Part shown: piece after piece, positions 13,328-19,986 of the stretch
Layout: the number at the start of each line of letters is the position of its first letter
How positions within the stretch are numbered: position 1 is the stretch's first letter
Origin: Chthoniobacterales bacterium
GTDB lineage: Bacteria > Verrucomicrobiota > Verrucomicrobiia > Chthoniobacterales > UBA10450
DNA length: 22,159 nt
Direction: 5' to 3'
Assembly (NCBI GenBank): GCA_025980625.1
Contig: JAICXG010000013.1
Location: forward strand, 1 to 22,159
Translations under genes and position numbers: made by a program
The notes under the pieces: model-generated
Database searches by the model: none
What the model saw: only the letters and a program-made list of their open reading frames with translations
What the model was told of the DNA's origin: nothing

Positions 13328-15898
13328 CTAACTCCCCGCGTAATCAGGATACTTCTGCCGCAGCTGGCTCTTCGCGCGTTCGGCTTCGTCAGGCTTGCCG
13401 GCTTTCTCATACGCTTTGGCAGCCTTGGCCAGGGCCTGTGGCGTGATCTCGGGATCGTCGTAGAGCAGCGCCACGCTCATGAAGGCTTTGCCGGCATCTT
13501 CAAATTGTTGCCGCTCCATCTCGACATCGCCGGCGAGCAAGCGGGCCTGCGCATTTACTCGCCCTTCCGGCTGCAACTTCATGATCTTTTCCGCGATCTT
13601 TTGCGCGTCATCCGGTTTGTGCGCGCCGATCTTGGCCTCGCCAAGCGTGATCAATGCCTTCGCTTTCGCGGCCGGATCGCGCGCTGATTGCAGGAACTTC
13701 TGCAGCGACTCTTCCGCCGCAGCCGGCTGGTTCTCCTTCATCTGCGCGTCGCCGAGATAAAACCAGAAATCGGGCTTCACGCTCGTCAGATTGGCGGCGT
13801 TGCCGAGCGCACCGAGATATTTGATGGCGGCGGGATAATTCTTCGCGTTGTAAAACTCCAGCCCGAGCCATTCGAGGATTTCCGCTGGTACCTGTCCGTT
13901 AGGCGCGGCTGCATAGAACTTGTCGATCTCGCTCGCGAGCGCGTCGCGCTGCTTAAGATAAAAATACGACGACATGATGCGCAACGCCGCCGGCGTGCCG
14001 TATTGCTCCTTGTTGAGCTGGCGCGCCTTCTTCATCTCAGCGAGCGCGTTCTCGTAATCTTTTCCGTCAAACGCGACTTTGCCGATGTAGTAATGCGCCT
14101 GCGGCCCGGCCGCACTCTTCGGGTATTCCTTCAGCAGTTGTTGAAAAGTCGCAGCCATTGCCTTGCCGTCGCCGAGTTGGCCAAGAATGAGCGCCTTTTG
14201 TTGCAACGCCGCTTCGCGTTCCGGCGCTTTTGGATATTTGACCAGCAACTCCTCCAGATCGCTTCGCGCTCGCTCGAATTGTTTCGTCTCCTGGTAAGCG
14301 AGTGCGCGCTGCGCGAGCGCCGAAGGCGCTTGCGGGTTATCGGGAAAAGCCTGGAGAAAAAAGCTGAAAGCCTCGATCGCCTTGTCCGGCTGGTTTGTTT
14401 CCATGCTGCACCAACCGAGCTTGAAAGCTGCCTCGGCGCGCAGGCGCGGCGAAAGTTTCGAGTCGCGCAGCCCGGCGTAAACGGCCGCGGCGCCGGCGAA
14501 ATCCTTCGCTTTGTAAAGCGACTCCGCCTTCAGCAGCTTCGTTTGGTCGGAATGTTCATCCTCCGGATTATGCTTGATGAACTCGTCGATCTCGTTCGCG
14601 AGTTTTGGATCGTTCGCGTTATAGAGCGCGATGAGATGCTGATATTGCGCGTCCTTCGCTTCCGGGCGCGCCGGATATTTCTGGATGATCTGCCGATAAA
14701 GCTCCTGCGCCTCCTTATAACGGCCGAGCTGGCGTTGACTGTTGGCCGCGAGCAACATTATCTCCGGCCGTACTTCCTCTGGCATTTGCGCTTTGCTCTT
14801 GTCGTAATCGGCGATCAGTTTTGCGTATTGACCGCCTTGGTACTCGGCCCGCAACAAACCGACGGTCGCGATCCCGCTCCAGCGTCCCGCGTCCGGCAGG
14901 TTGCGGCCTTTTTGTAAAAGCGCCGTCGCCTTTGCGCGCAGTGTCTTGTCAGCCTTTTCCTCCTGCGCCAGATCGAGCGCGATGAGACCGGCGCGCACCG
15001 TCGCTTCCGCTTTCAGCGCAGCGTTCTTCGTCTCGGCGGCGAGCGTTTCAAATTGTTTGAGCGCGTCCTCCTTGCGCCCGGCATCGAGAAAAATCGTGCC
15101 GACCGCAAGTCGCGCATCGTCGCGAAAGGGATTCGACTTTTCCACCGCAATGACCTGCTGATACACGTCGCGCGCTTCATCTTTGCGTTGGAGATTTTCC
15201 AGGCAACGACCCTCGAAATAGCGCGCGGAAAGGGCGAGGTCCGACGATTTCACCTTCGCCGCCGCGCGATGAAAAAGCGGGAGCGCGGACGACCAGTCTT
15301 TGTCGTTGAAGAAAATTTCCGCGAGCCCGTAGGAGGCCGGGCCAGCCATTTCGTCATCAGGAAAATCTCTTAGCAGACCTTGAAAGGTGGTGCGCGCAGG
15401 GGTCGTGCGACCAAGCGCGCGATAGGAGTCGCCGAGATAAAAAAGCGCCGCCGGCCGATCGGCTGAGTCGGGATAAAGTCCGAGAAATTTTTCGTACTCG
15501 GGGATGGCGAGATCGTAGAGTTTGCGGGCGAAAAGTCCGTTCGCGTAATTGAGCTGACGTTGTTCAGGGGCTTCCGGCGTCTCCGGCGGCGCGCCGGGGG
15601 ACGGGGCAATGCTCGCCGCGGGTGAGGGGACGGCAATTTGCCCCGCATCGGGCACCGGCAATGCGCGGCGCACTGTTGGCTCGGACGGCGCGGAAGATGG
15701 CGGCGGCGATTCGACCGGAATCGCGCGCGCGACCGGCGGCTGCTGCACCGGAAGCGCCCGGCGAACTTGCGCGGACGCAGCCGGCTCCGGTGTGGCGCGG
15801 AAGCGAGGCGGCGGCGTCACCTGCGCCCAGCTGGCGAATGGAAAAATAACTCCAGCCACCGCGACCAATCCCGCGGTCGTCGTTAGGCGCGACTTCAT
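13328..15898 (-). CDS. Large secreted TPR protein of an ExbB/ExbD-linked envelope system
   Basis: 856 residues. The start ATG 15898 overlaps the exbD stop (ATGA) and gives a clear signal peptide (MKSRLTTTAGLVAVAGVIFP..FASWA, cut near residue 25). A proline-rich segment follows (about 26-115) containing ARRALPV-like units (VRRALPV twice, ARAIPV once). The remainder is more than fifteen TPR-like units, for example LAIPEYEKFLGLYPDSADRP and KAIEAFSFFLQAFPDNPQAP, in the style of YbgF/CpoB and BamD but much longer. It should be periplasmic, attached to the ExbBD proton channel or to the outer membrane. In gamma-proteobacteria the much smaller CpoB is encoded with tolQRAB and links Tol to wall synthesis, which is the best analogy. 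No TolB, Pal or TonB gene is in the window. Confidence 0.82.
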   Translation of the reverse strand: MKSRLTTTAGLVAVAGVIFPFASWAQVTPPPRFRATPEPAASAQVRRALPVQQPPVARAIPVESPPPSSAPSEPTVRRALPVPDAGQIAVPSPAASIAPSPGAPPETPEAPEQRQLNYANGLFARKLYDLAIPEYEKFLGLYPDSADRPAALFYLGDSYRALGRTTPARTTFQGLLRDFPDDEMAGPASYGLAEIFFNDKDWSSALPLFHRAAAKVKSSDLALSARYFEGRCLENLQRKDEARDVYQQVIAVEKSNPFRDDARLAVGTIFLDAGRKEDALKQFETLAAETKNAALKAEATVRAGLIALDLAQEEKADKTLRAKATALLQKGRNLPDAGRWSGIATVGLLRAEYQGGQYAKLIADYDKSKAQMPEEVRPEIMLLAANSQRQLGRYKEAQELYRQIIQKYPARPEAKDAQYQHLIALYNANDPKLANEIDEFIKHNPEDEHSDQTKLLKAESLYKAKDFAGAAAVYAGLRDSKLSPRLRAEAAFKLGWCSMETNQPDKAIEAFSFFLQAFPDNPQAPSALAQRALAYQETKQFERARSDLEELLVKYPKAPEREAALQQKALILGQLGDGKAMAATFQQLLKEYPKSAAGPQAHYYIGKVAFDGKDYENALAEMKKARQLNKEQYGTPAALRIMSSYFYLKQRDALASEIDKFYAAAPNGQVPAEILEWLGLEFYNAKNYPAAIKYLGALGNAANLTSVKPDFWFYLGDAQMKENQPAAAEESLQKFLQSARDPAAKAKALITLGEAKIGAHKPDDAQKIAEKIMKLQPEGRVNAQARLLAGDVEMERQQFEDAGKAFMSVALLYDDPEITPQALAKAAKAYEKAGKPDEAERAKSQLRQKYPDYAGS

Positions 15899-16302
15899 TT
15901 CGCGGTCGCGAAAGCAACATTTGTCACCCCCGCCTGACTGCAAATGTCGAGCACGTTCACGATGTTTTTGTATTCGCCCGCTTCATCACCGCGGATCACC
16001 ACCGCCTGGTCGGCGTTGAGCTGCACGAGGTTCTTGAGTAAGGCGAGCAGGTCGGGACCGGAGAGGACGCGGCGGTTAACCACCACACTGCCGTCGGTTT
16101 TCACGTTCACGATCACATCGCCGATCGGCGCCGTTTTTTCGGTCGCGGCACTTGCTTTCGGGATCTTGATGTCGAGCTCGTTTTCGTTCCGGGCAGCGTT
16201 CCAGGTAAGGAGGAAAAAAATCAGGAGCAACAACAAGACATCAACCAGAGGCGCGAGCTGAATGCCGGGATGTTGCGGAGCGGTGCGGCTGCGGAAGTTC
16301 AT
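15895..16302 (-). CDS. exbD: ExbD/TolR-family proton-channel subunit
   Basis: Bitopic inner-membrane protein that, with an ExbB pentamer, turns proton flow into motion for TonB- or Tol-type envelope work. The start ATG 16302 (MNFRSRTAPQHPGIQLAPLV) gives a short cytoplasmic tail, one membrane segment (LVDVLLLLLIFFLLTW) with the proton-carrying aspartate D21, and a periplasmic domain containing the typical KTDGSVVVNRRVLSGPDL and AVVIRGDEAGEYKNIVNVLD regions. Length 135 is normal. It lies 60 bp downstream of exbB, with a hairpin in the gap, and its stop overlaps the start of the TPR gene. Confidence 0.92.
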   Translation of the reverse strand: MNFRSRTAPQHPGIQLAPLVDVLLLLLIFFLLTWNAARNENELDIKIPKASAATEKTAPIGDVIVNVKTDGSVVVNRRVLSGPDLLALLKNLVQLNADQAVVIRGDEAGEYKNIVNVLDICSQAGVTNVAFATAK

Positions 16303-16303
16303 T

Positions 16304-16356
16304 GCGGGATTCGGGATGTAGGTTGCGAGATGCGTATCTCGCATCGCGGAACCCGC
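16304..16356. repeat. Palindromic hairpin between exbB and exbD
   Basis: TGCGAGAT-GCGT-ATCTCGCA (16324-16343) is a perfect 8-bp stem, nested in an outer imperfect pairing of GCGGGATTC (16304-16312) with GGAACCCGC (16348-16356). It fills almost all of the 60-bp exbB-exbD gap. It could be a small REP-like repeat, and could tune the ratio of ExbB to ExbD by protecting or attenuating the mRNA. Confidence 0.55.
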
Positions 16357-16362
16357 ATCGCG

Positions 16363-17127
16363 TCAAAATTCATCCTCGAGCAAGGCGGGCGCGCGCTCGC
16401 GACGACGAGGCTGCTGGAGCGAGAGAAGGGCGACAATGTGGGTACTGGATGCTTCCAAATCCGAGACAAGGCGCTGCGCCCGGCCACGAAAGATCGCGTA
16501 GAAAATCATCGCCGTAATGCCAATGCCGAGGCCGCCGCAGGTGTTGATAAGCGCTTCGCTGATGCCCTTTGAGAGCATGACATAACGCGTCGGCCCCAGC
16601 TCCGAACCGAGCGCGCCAAAGGCGCGGATGATTCCAATGACGGTGCCGAATAATCCGACCAGCGGACCGATTGTCGCGATATCGGCGAGATAGGTGACGC
16701 GATTGTAGAGGCTGGTCGCGACGCGGGTGCCTTCCGTCTCCGCGATCTCGCGTGCCTGGGCGAACTCGGCATTCGGATTTTTCGTCATAAAATCGAGCGT
16801 CTTCTGCACGACACGCGCGATCGCTTCGCCGTGGCGATTCGAGACCGCGAGCAAGCCGAGGTAATCTCGTTTGCGCAACAGCGCATCGGCCGTCGCCATG
16901 TAACCGCCGCTCACGACCGCGCCGCGACGGATGGTGAAAAAGAAAACGACGATGAGCATGACCGAGAAGATCGAGAGGAGAGCGAGCAGCGCCATGACCG
17001 GCCCGGCCGCGATCATCGCGTCGAGGAGGTTCTTGGAATGCGGGAGCGGCGGCTCTTGACCCGGAGCTTGCGCGAAAGCGGAACTGGCACTCGCGCAGAC
17101 AACGAGCAGTGAAAGGAAACGCTTCAT
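16363..17127 (-). CDS. exbB: ExbB/TolQ/MotA-family proton-channel subunit with N-terminal signal sequence
   Basis: Polytopic inner-membrane protein forming the proton channel with ExbD. The start ATG 17127 gives a signal peptide (MKRFLSLLVVCASASSAFAQ) before the first family membrane segment (MIAAGPVMALLALLSIFSVM, about 37-56), an arrangement found in ExbB proteins of several non-enteric phyla. A cytoplasmic loop follows, then two membrane segments: TYLADIATIGPLVGLFGTVI with the conserved GLFGTV, and GISEALINTCGGLGIGITAM with the conserved EAL. Length 254. It is the first gene of an exbB-exbD-TPR operon read leftward; the promoter must lie in the 358-bp gap to its right. Confidence 0.9.
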   Translation of the reverse strand: MKRFLSLLVVCASASSAFAQAPGQEPPLPHSKNLLDAMIAAGPVMALLALLSIFSVMLIVVFFFTIRRGAVVSGGYMATADALLRKRDYLGLLAVSNRHGEAIARVVQKTLDFMTKNPNAEFAQAREIAETEGTRVATSLYNRVTYLADIATIGPLVGLFGTVIGIIRAFGALGSELGPTRYVMLSKGISEALINTCGGLGIGITAMIFYAIFRGRAQRLVSDLEASSTHIVALLSLQQPRRRERAPALLEDEF

Positions 17128-17485
17128 GCTCAATCGGGCCTTATCATAGGCCCGCCCTTTCGCCGTGCAACTGCATCGGAGCAAAGACAAACGGCGGGCG
17201 CGAACCGTTCATTGTTAGGGGATATCCCTGCGCGAAGGAGCGATGCCGCCCAATCCCTCAGCGTGCCCGCATCCCGTCGAGTTGGTCGCGGGCGGCTGGA
17301 ACGTCAATGGGGTCATCGGCGGACTAGACAAGCGCAATCATGCAGCCCGGGCAGCGCCGAAGTTTACACGCCGTGAAGGCAAAATGAGGTTGATCTTCCG
17401 GCCCGAGCTTTGGCGCATGCGAACCCGGCGGATGCCGAAATTTATTAGGTTGACGCCTAACAAAAAACCTGCTCGGAATCGCGCC
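17128..17485. other. 358-bp intergenic region between divergent exbB and a small secreted-protein gene
   Basis: No convincing gene. It must hold the exbB promoter (minus strand) and that of the gene at 17486 (plus strand). It has AGGGGATATCCCT (17217-17229), a local palindrome, two GTTAGG/CCTAAC motifs (17214 and 17456), and TTAGG-TTGACG-CCTAA (17445-17460), a short hairpin. The frame of the downstream gene is open back to an ATG at 17243 with a good AAGGAG ribosome site, but the peptide it would add is basic, proline-rich and without family-like features. Confidence 0.5.
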
Positions 17486-17953
17486 ATGAGAAGAAATCAT
17501 TCAGTGTTAGTATTCGCGGCCCTGTGGCTCACGGCGGCCGTCGTAACCTTCGCGGCCAGTGCTCATTTGGGCACTTGGAAACTTAACGAGAGTAAGTCAG
17601 ACTTCGCGCCCGGCGCGACCAAGAATCACACCGTCACCTATGAACAGACCGGTGACATGACGAAGCTAACCGTCGATGGAACTGACAAAGACGGCAAGGC
17701 AGTCCACTGGACCTGGACAGGGAAGTTCGATGGCAAACCGTACAAGGTGGAAGGAAACCCACTCTTCGATACGGTCGCCTACAAAGCTGTAAACGAACAT
17801 ACAAATAAGATCACCGGGATGAAGGACGGCAAGGTCGTATTCACCGGTACCATCAAAGTCGCCAAGGACGGTAAATCGCGCATGGTCACAACCACGATGG
17901 CGGACGCGAGCGGAAAGAAACATACCGACAAGGCTTACTACGATAAGGAGTAG
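17486..17953 (+). CDS. Small secreted beta-rich protein of unknown function
   Basis: 155 residues. With the ATG at 17486 it has a clear signal peptide (MRRNHSVLVFAALWLTAAVV...FAASA, cut near residue 26). The mature part begins LGTWKLNESKSDFAPGA and continues with alternating strands (HTVTYEQTGDMTKLTVDGTD, KVVFTGTIKVAKDGKSRMV). This 'GTWKLN..KS.F' opening is shared by many small exported proteins in Acidobacteria and Verrucomicrobia and suggests a lipocalin-like barrel, but I know no function. No good ribosome site precedes 17486; an in-frame ATG at 17243 has one, so the start is open. A strong hairpin follows the stop. Confidence 0.7.
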   Translation: MRRNHSVLVFAALWLTAAVVTFAASAHLGTWKLNESKSDFAPGATKNHTVTYEQTGDMTKLTVDGTDKDGKAVHWTWTGKFDGKPYKVEGNPLFDTVAYKAVNEHTNKITGMKDGKVVFTGTIKVAKDGKSRMVTTTMADASGKKHTDKAYYDKE

Positions 17954-17978
17954 TCGGCTGATCTGAGTCAGGACTTGA

Positions 17979-18016
17979 AACCGGCTGCTCGCGCGCCCTC
18001 ACTCGAGCAGCCGGTT
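17979..18016 (+). terminator. Strong stem-loop after the small secreted-protein gene
   Basis: AACCGGCTGCTCG (17979-17991) pairs perfectly with CGAGCAGCCGGTT (18004-18016) around a 12-base loop, 26 bp after the stop at 17953. There is no T-run, only TCATT, so it is probably a terminator or 3' mRNA-protecting hairpin without a classical U-tract. Confidence 0.6.
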
Positions 18017-18083
18017 CATTACAACGCCACGAGCGTTCGTGAGCCGGACGCTTTTGCCTGGCGTCGTAAGCGCCTCTTTTATC

Positions 18084-18112
18084 TTGACATAAATCCCGCG
18101 CCTGGCTCTGAT
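18084..18112 (+). promoter_or_regulatory. Possible promoter of the cyclase gene
   Basis: TTGACA (18084-18089) is a perfect -35 hexamer; 17 bp later TCTGAT (18107-18112) matches four of six -10 bases. It lies 33 bp before the likely TTG start. It is the only such match noticed in this gap, but a single hexamer pair can arise by chance. Confidence 0.35.
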
Positions 18113-18144
18113 CGGCGCCATGGGAGGCACCACCCGGCTACACC

Positions 18145-19767
18145 TTGCCGGCCGCACCTTTGCATAGGTCAAGTGACTCAAAACTGGAAACCGCCCACAT
18201 CCTTTTCCTGGACGCGGTAGGTTATTCTATCCTGGCTCTCGACGAGCAGATCTCTGTCTTTCGCGGTCTGCAGGATATTGTTAATAAAAGCGCAGCCGTG
18301 ACGGAAGCAGCGGCCGAGGGGGACGTGATCCGCACCCCGACTGGAGATGGGATGGCGCTGGTCTTTTTTGGTCCTAGCCCTGTCGCGATTCATTGTGCGA
18401 TCGATCTCGCCAAACAGATCGAAACCGAAGGCGGGTTCCAGGTCCGCATGGGCATCCATACCGGCGAGCTCGTCCGCCAGCTCGATGTCAACGGAGTTAT
18501 GAACGTAAGCGGCGACGGGATCAATGTCGCCCAACGGGTGATGGATTTTGGCGACGGCGGTCACATTCTCATGTCACTCGCCTATGCCAGGCAGTTACAG
18601 GAGGCAGGCGATCCTACCGCGGTCGATTGTCACGACATCGGAGTCGCCTCGGCCAAGCACGGCAAACAGATTCACCTTTTTAACTATCACCGGCGGGCCG
18701 TCGGAACGCCCGAGGTGCCGTCCCGGGTACGGATGGACGACCAATGGGTTCGGCCGAAGGAACTGCGGCTTGGGACGGCCGGTCACAGCCTTGTCATGGC
18801 GACCTTGCAGATTCTCGGCTGGCTCCTGGTAAGTCCGATGCAATGGCGCACTCATGTCACGCAAATCGATCCGCGGCTTTCGCCTAACTTCACAGTCATC
18901 GATCTTACCGGGCCGCAGATTCGGCGTAACCGCGACCTGCGCGCGCTCCTTATCCAGGTCTATGTCATCTGCCCGGCGCTTCTCAGCCTGATCGTTCTCG
19001 CTGCGCTTCTGCCCTTCCGTACCGGCGAAGGACTTAGCGCGGTCGCTTCCGTCTTTACCATGATCGGCATGGGATATCTCGTCTCCGTCCTGCTCGGGAT
19101 CGGCGCCGCCTTTGTCGGCTTTGTCATCCTTGCCTTTCAGGCGATCGTGGAAGGATCCGCCGTCCGCCTCTTCGGCATTGCCTCGTTAGGCCACGCGTTT
19201 GCCCTCAGCGCTGTCTGTGCCTGGGGCTTCATTACTCTTACTGCGGTCTTTCCCCGGCATCGGATTTTCCCTGCCTGGCGCGAGATCACAGTCGCGTTTC
19301 TTGCCGGCGTTGTCACAGTTACAACTTATACGACAGTTATCCTGTTCAGCGCTCACCGGGGGCGCCTTTATCAGTCACTTGCCCTCGGCCTTCTTTCTTT
19401 TGCCTTTGTCAGTCTTGTCATTGGGATGCGCTGGCGACGCTGGGCTCGCGGATTTGTCTTCGGCCAGGTGATCGGCGTCTTCATCGGCGCGGTTCACTTT
19501 GCCATCGCCAGTCCGCCCTTATTCGCTTCTCGGATCGGCCGGCAAATGCTGGGCGGCTTCGCCAGCGGACTCTTCAGTGCCGTCGTTTGGGCGATGGGTT
19601 TCGCCCTGGCTGAGAAGCTCGGCGACAGTCGTGCCGCGATCGCCGCTGGCCTCCTCGTCACCATTGCCCTGAACGACCCGGGCAAAGCCTGGGTCGTCCC
19701 ATTCGCCGTTCTATGGATCACTTACTCCTGGATGAGGCGGCGCCATTCCGGCGCGGTGATTGGTTAA
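18145..19767 (+). CDS. Class III nucleotidyl cyclase with C-terminal multi-pass membrane domain
   Basis: 540 residues. The N-terminal catalytic domain has the two metal aspartates (D23 in ILFLDAVGYS, D68 in TPTGDGMALVFFG), MGIHTGE, and the transition-state pair N127/R131 in GDGINVAQRV, so it should make cAMP or cGMP; the base-selecting residues cannot be read with certainty. From about residue 210 the protein is hydrophobic, with roughly eight to ten membrane segments ending at WVVPFAVLWITYSWM. Catalytic domain first and membrane domain second is the reverse of the common bacterial order. The start is unclear: TTG 18145 is the only usable codon between an upstream in-frame stop (18109) and the catalytic core. 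No sensor domain is recognisable, so the membrane part may itself sense a ligand. Confidence 0.85.
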   Translation: MPAAPLHRSSDSKLETAHILFLDAVGYSILALDEQISVFRGLQDIVNKSAAVTEAAAEGDVIRTPTGDGMALVFFGPSPVAIHCAIDLAKQIETEGGFQVRMGIHTGELVRQLDVNGVMNVSGDGINVAQRVMDFGDGGHILMSLAYARQLQEAGDPTAVDCHDIGVASAKHGKQIHLFNYHRRAVGTPEVPSRVRMDDQWVRPKELRLGTAGHSLVMATLQILGWLLVSPMQWRTHVTQIDPRLSPNFTVIDLTGPQIRRNRDLRALLIQVYVICPALLSLIVLAALLPFRTGEGLSAVASVFTMIGMGYLVSVLLGIGAAFVGFVILAFQAIVEGSAVRLFGIASLGHAFALSAVCAWGFITLTAVFPRHRIFPAWREITVAFLAGVVTVTTYTTVILFSAHRGRLYQSLALGLLSFAFVSLVIGMRWRRWARGFVFGQVIGVFIGAVHFAIASPPLFASRIGRQMLGGFASGLFSAVVWAMGFALAEKLGDSRAAIAAGLLVTIALNDPGKAWVVPFAVLWITYSWMRRRHSGAVIG

Positions 19768-19986
19768 GCGTTATTGGGTGCGCCATCACATCCGCGCGTC
19801 GTCTGCTGCGCGATCTGTCTGGACAGAATCGCCGCTCTCTCGAGCGAGCTTGCCGCAGGCCTCCGCATCCCGGCGATCCTGGCCGGGAACCAAATCGGTC
19901 GCCGCATTGCGAGCGCGCGGAGTCAAGTAACTTACATCCATTCATGTGTACCGCTGACGAATGTACGTGCACAGACTTCACTCAGC

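Noticed and set aside
13688..14917. 409-codon open frame on the plus strand
   Set aside because: It is antisense to the TPR gene, leucine/arginine-rich without motifs, and has none of the features of a real gene; high GC leaves such mirror frames open.
17445..17461. TTAGG-TTGACG-CCTAA hairpin followed by an A-run as a terminator
   Set aside because: The A-run would be a T-run only for minus-strand transcription, and no minus-strand gene ends there; the stem is just 5 bp.
17243..17485. ATG with an AAGGAG ribosome site as the start of the small secreted-protein gene
   Set aside because: It would bury the clear signal peptide behind 81 basic, proline-rich residues. Kept as an alternative only.
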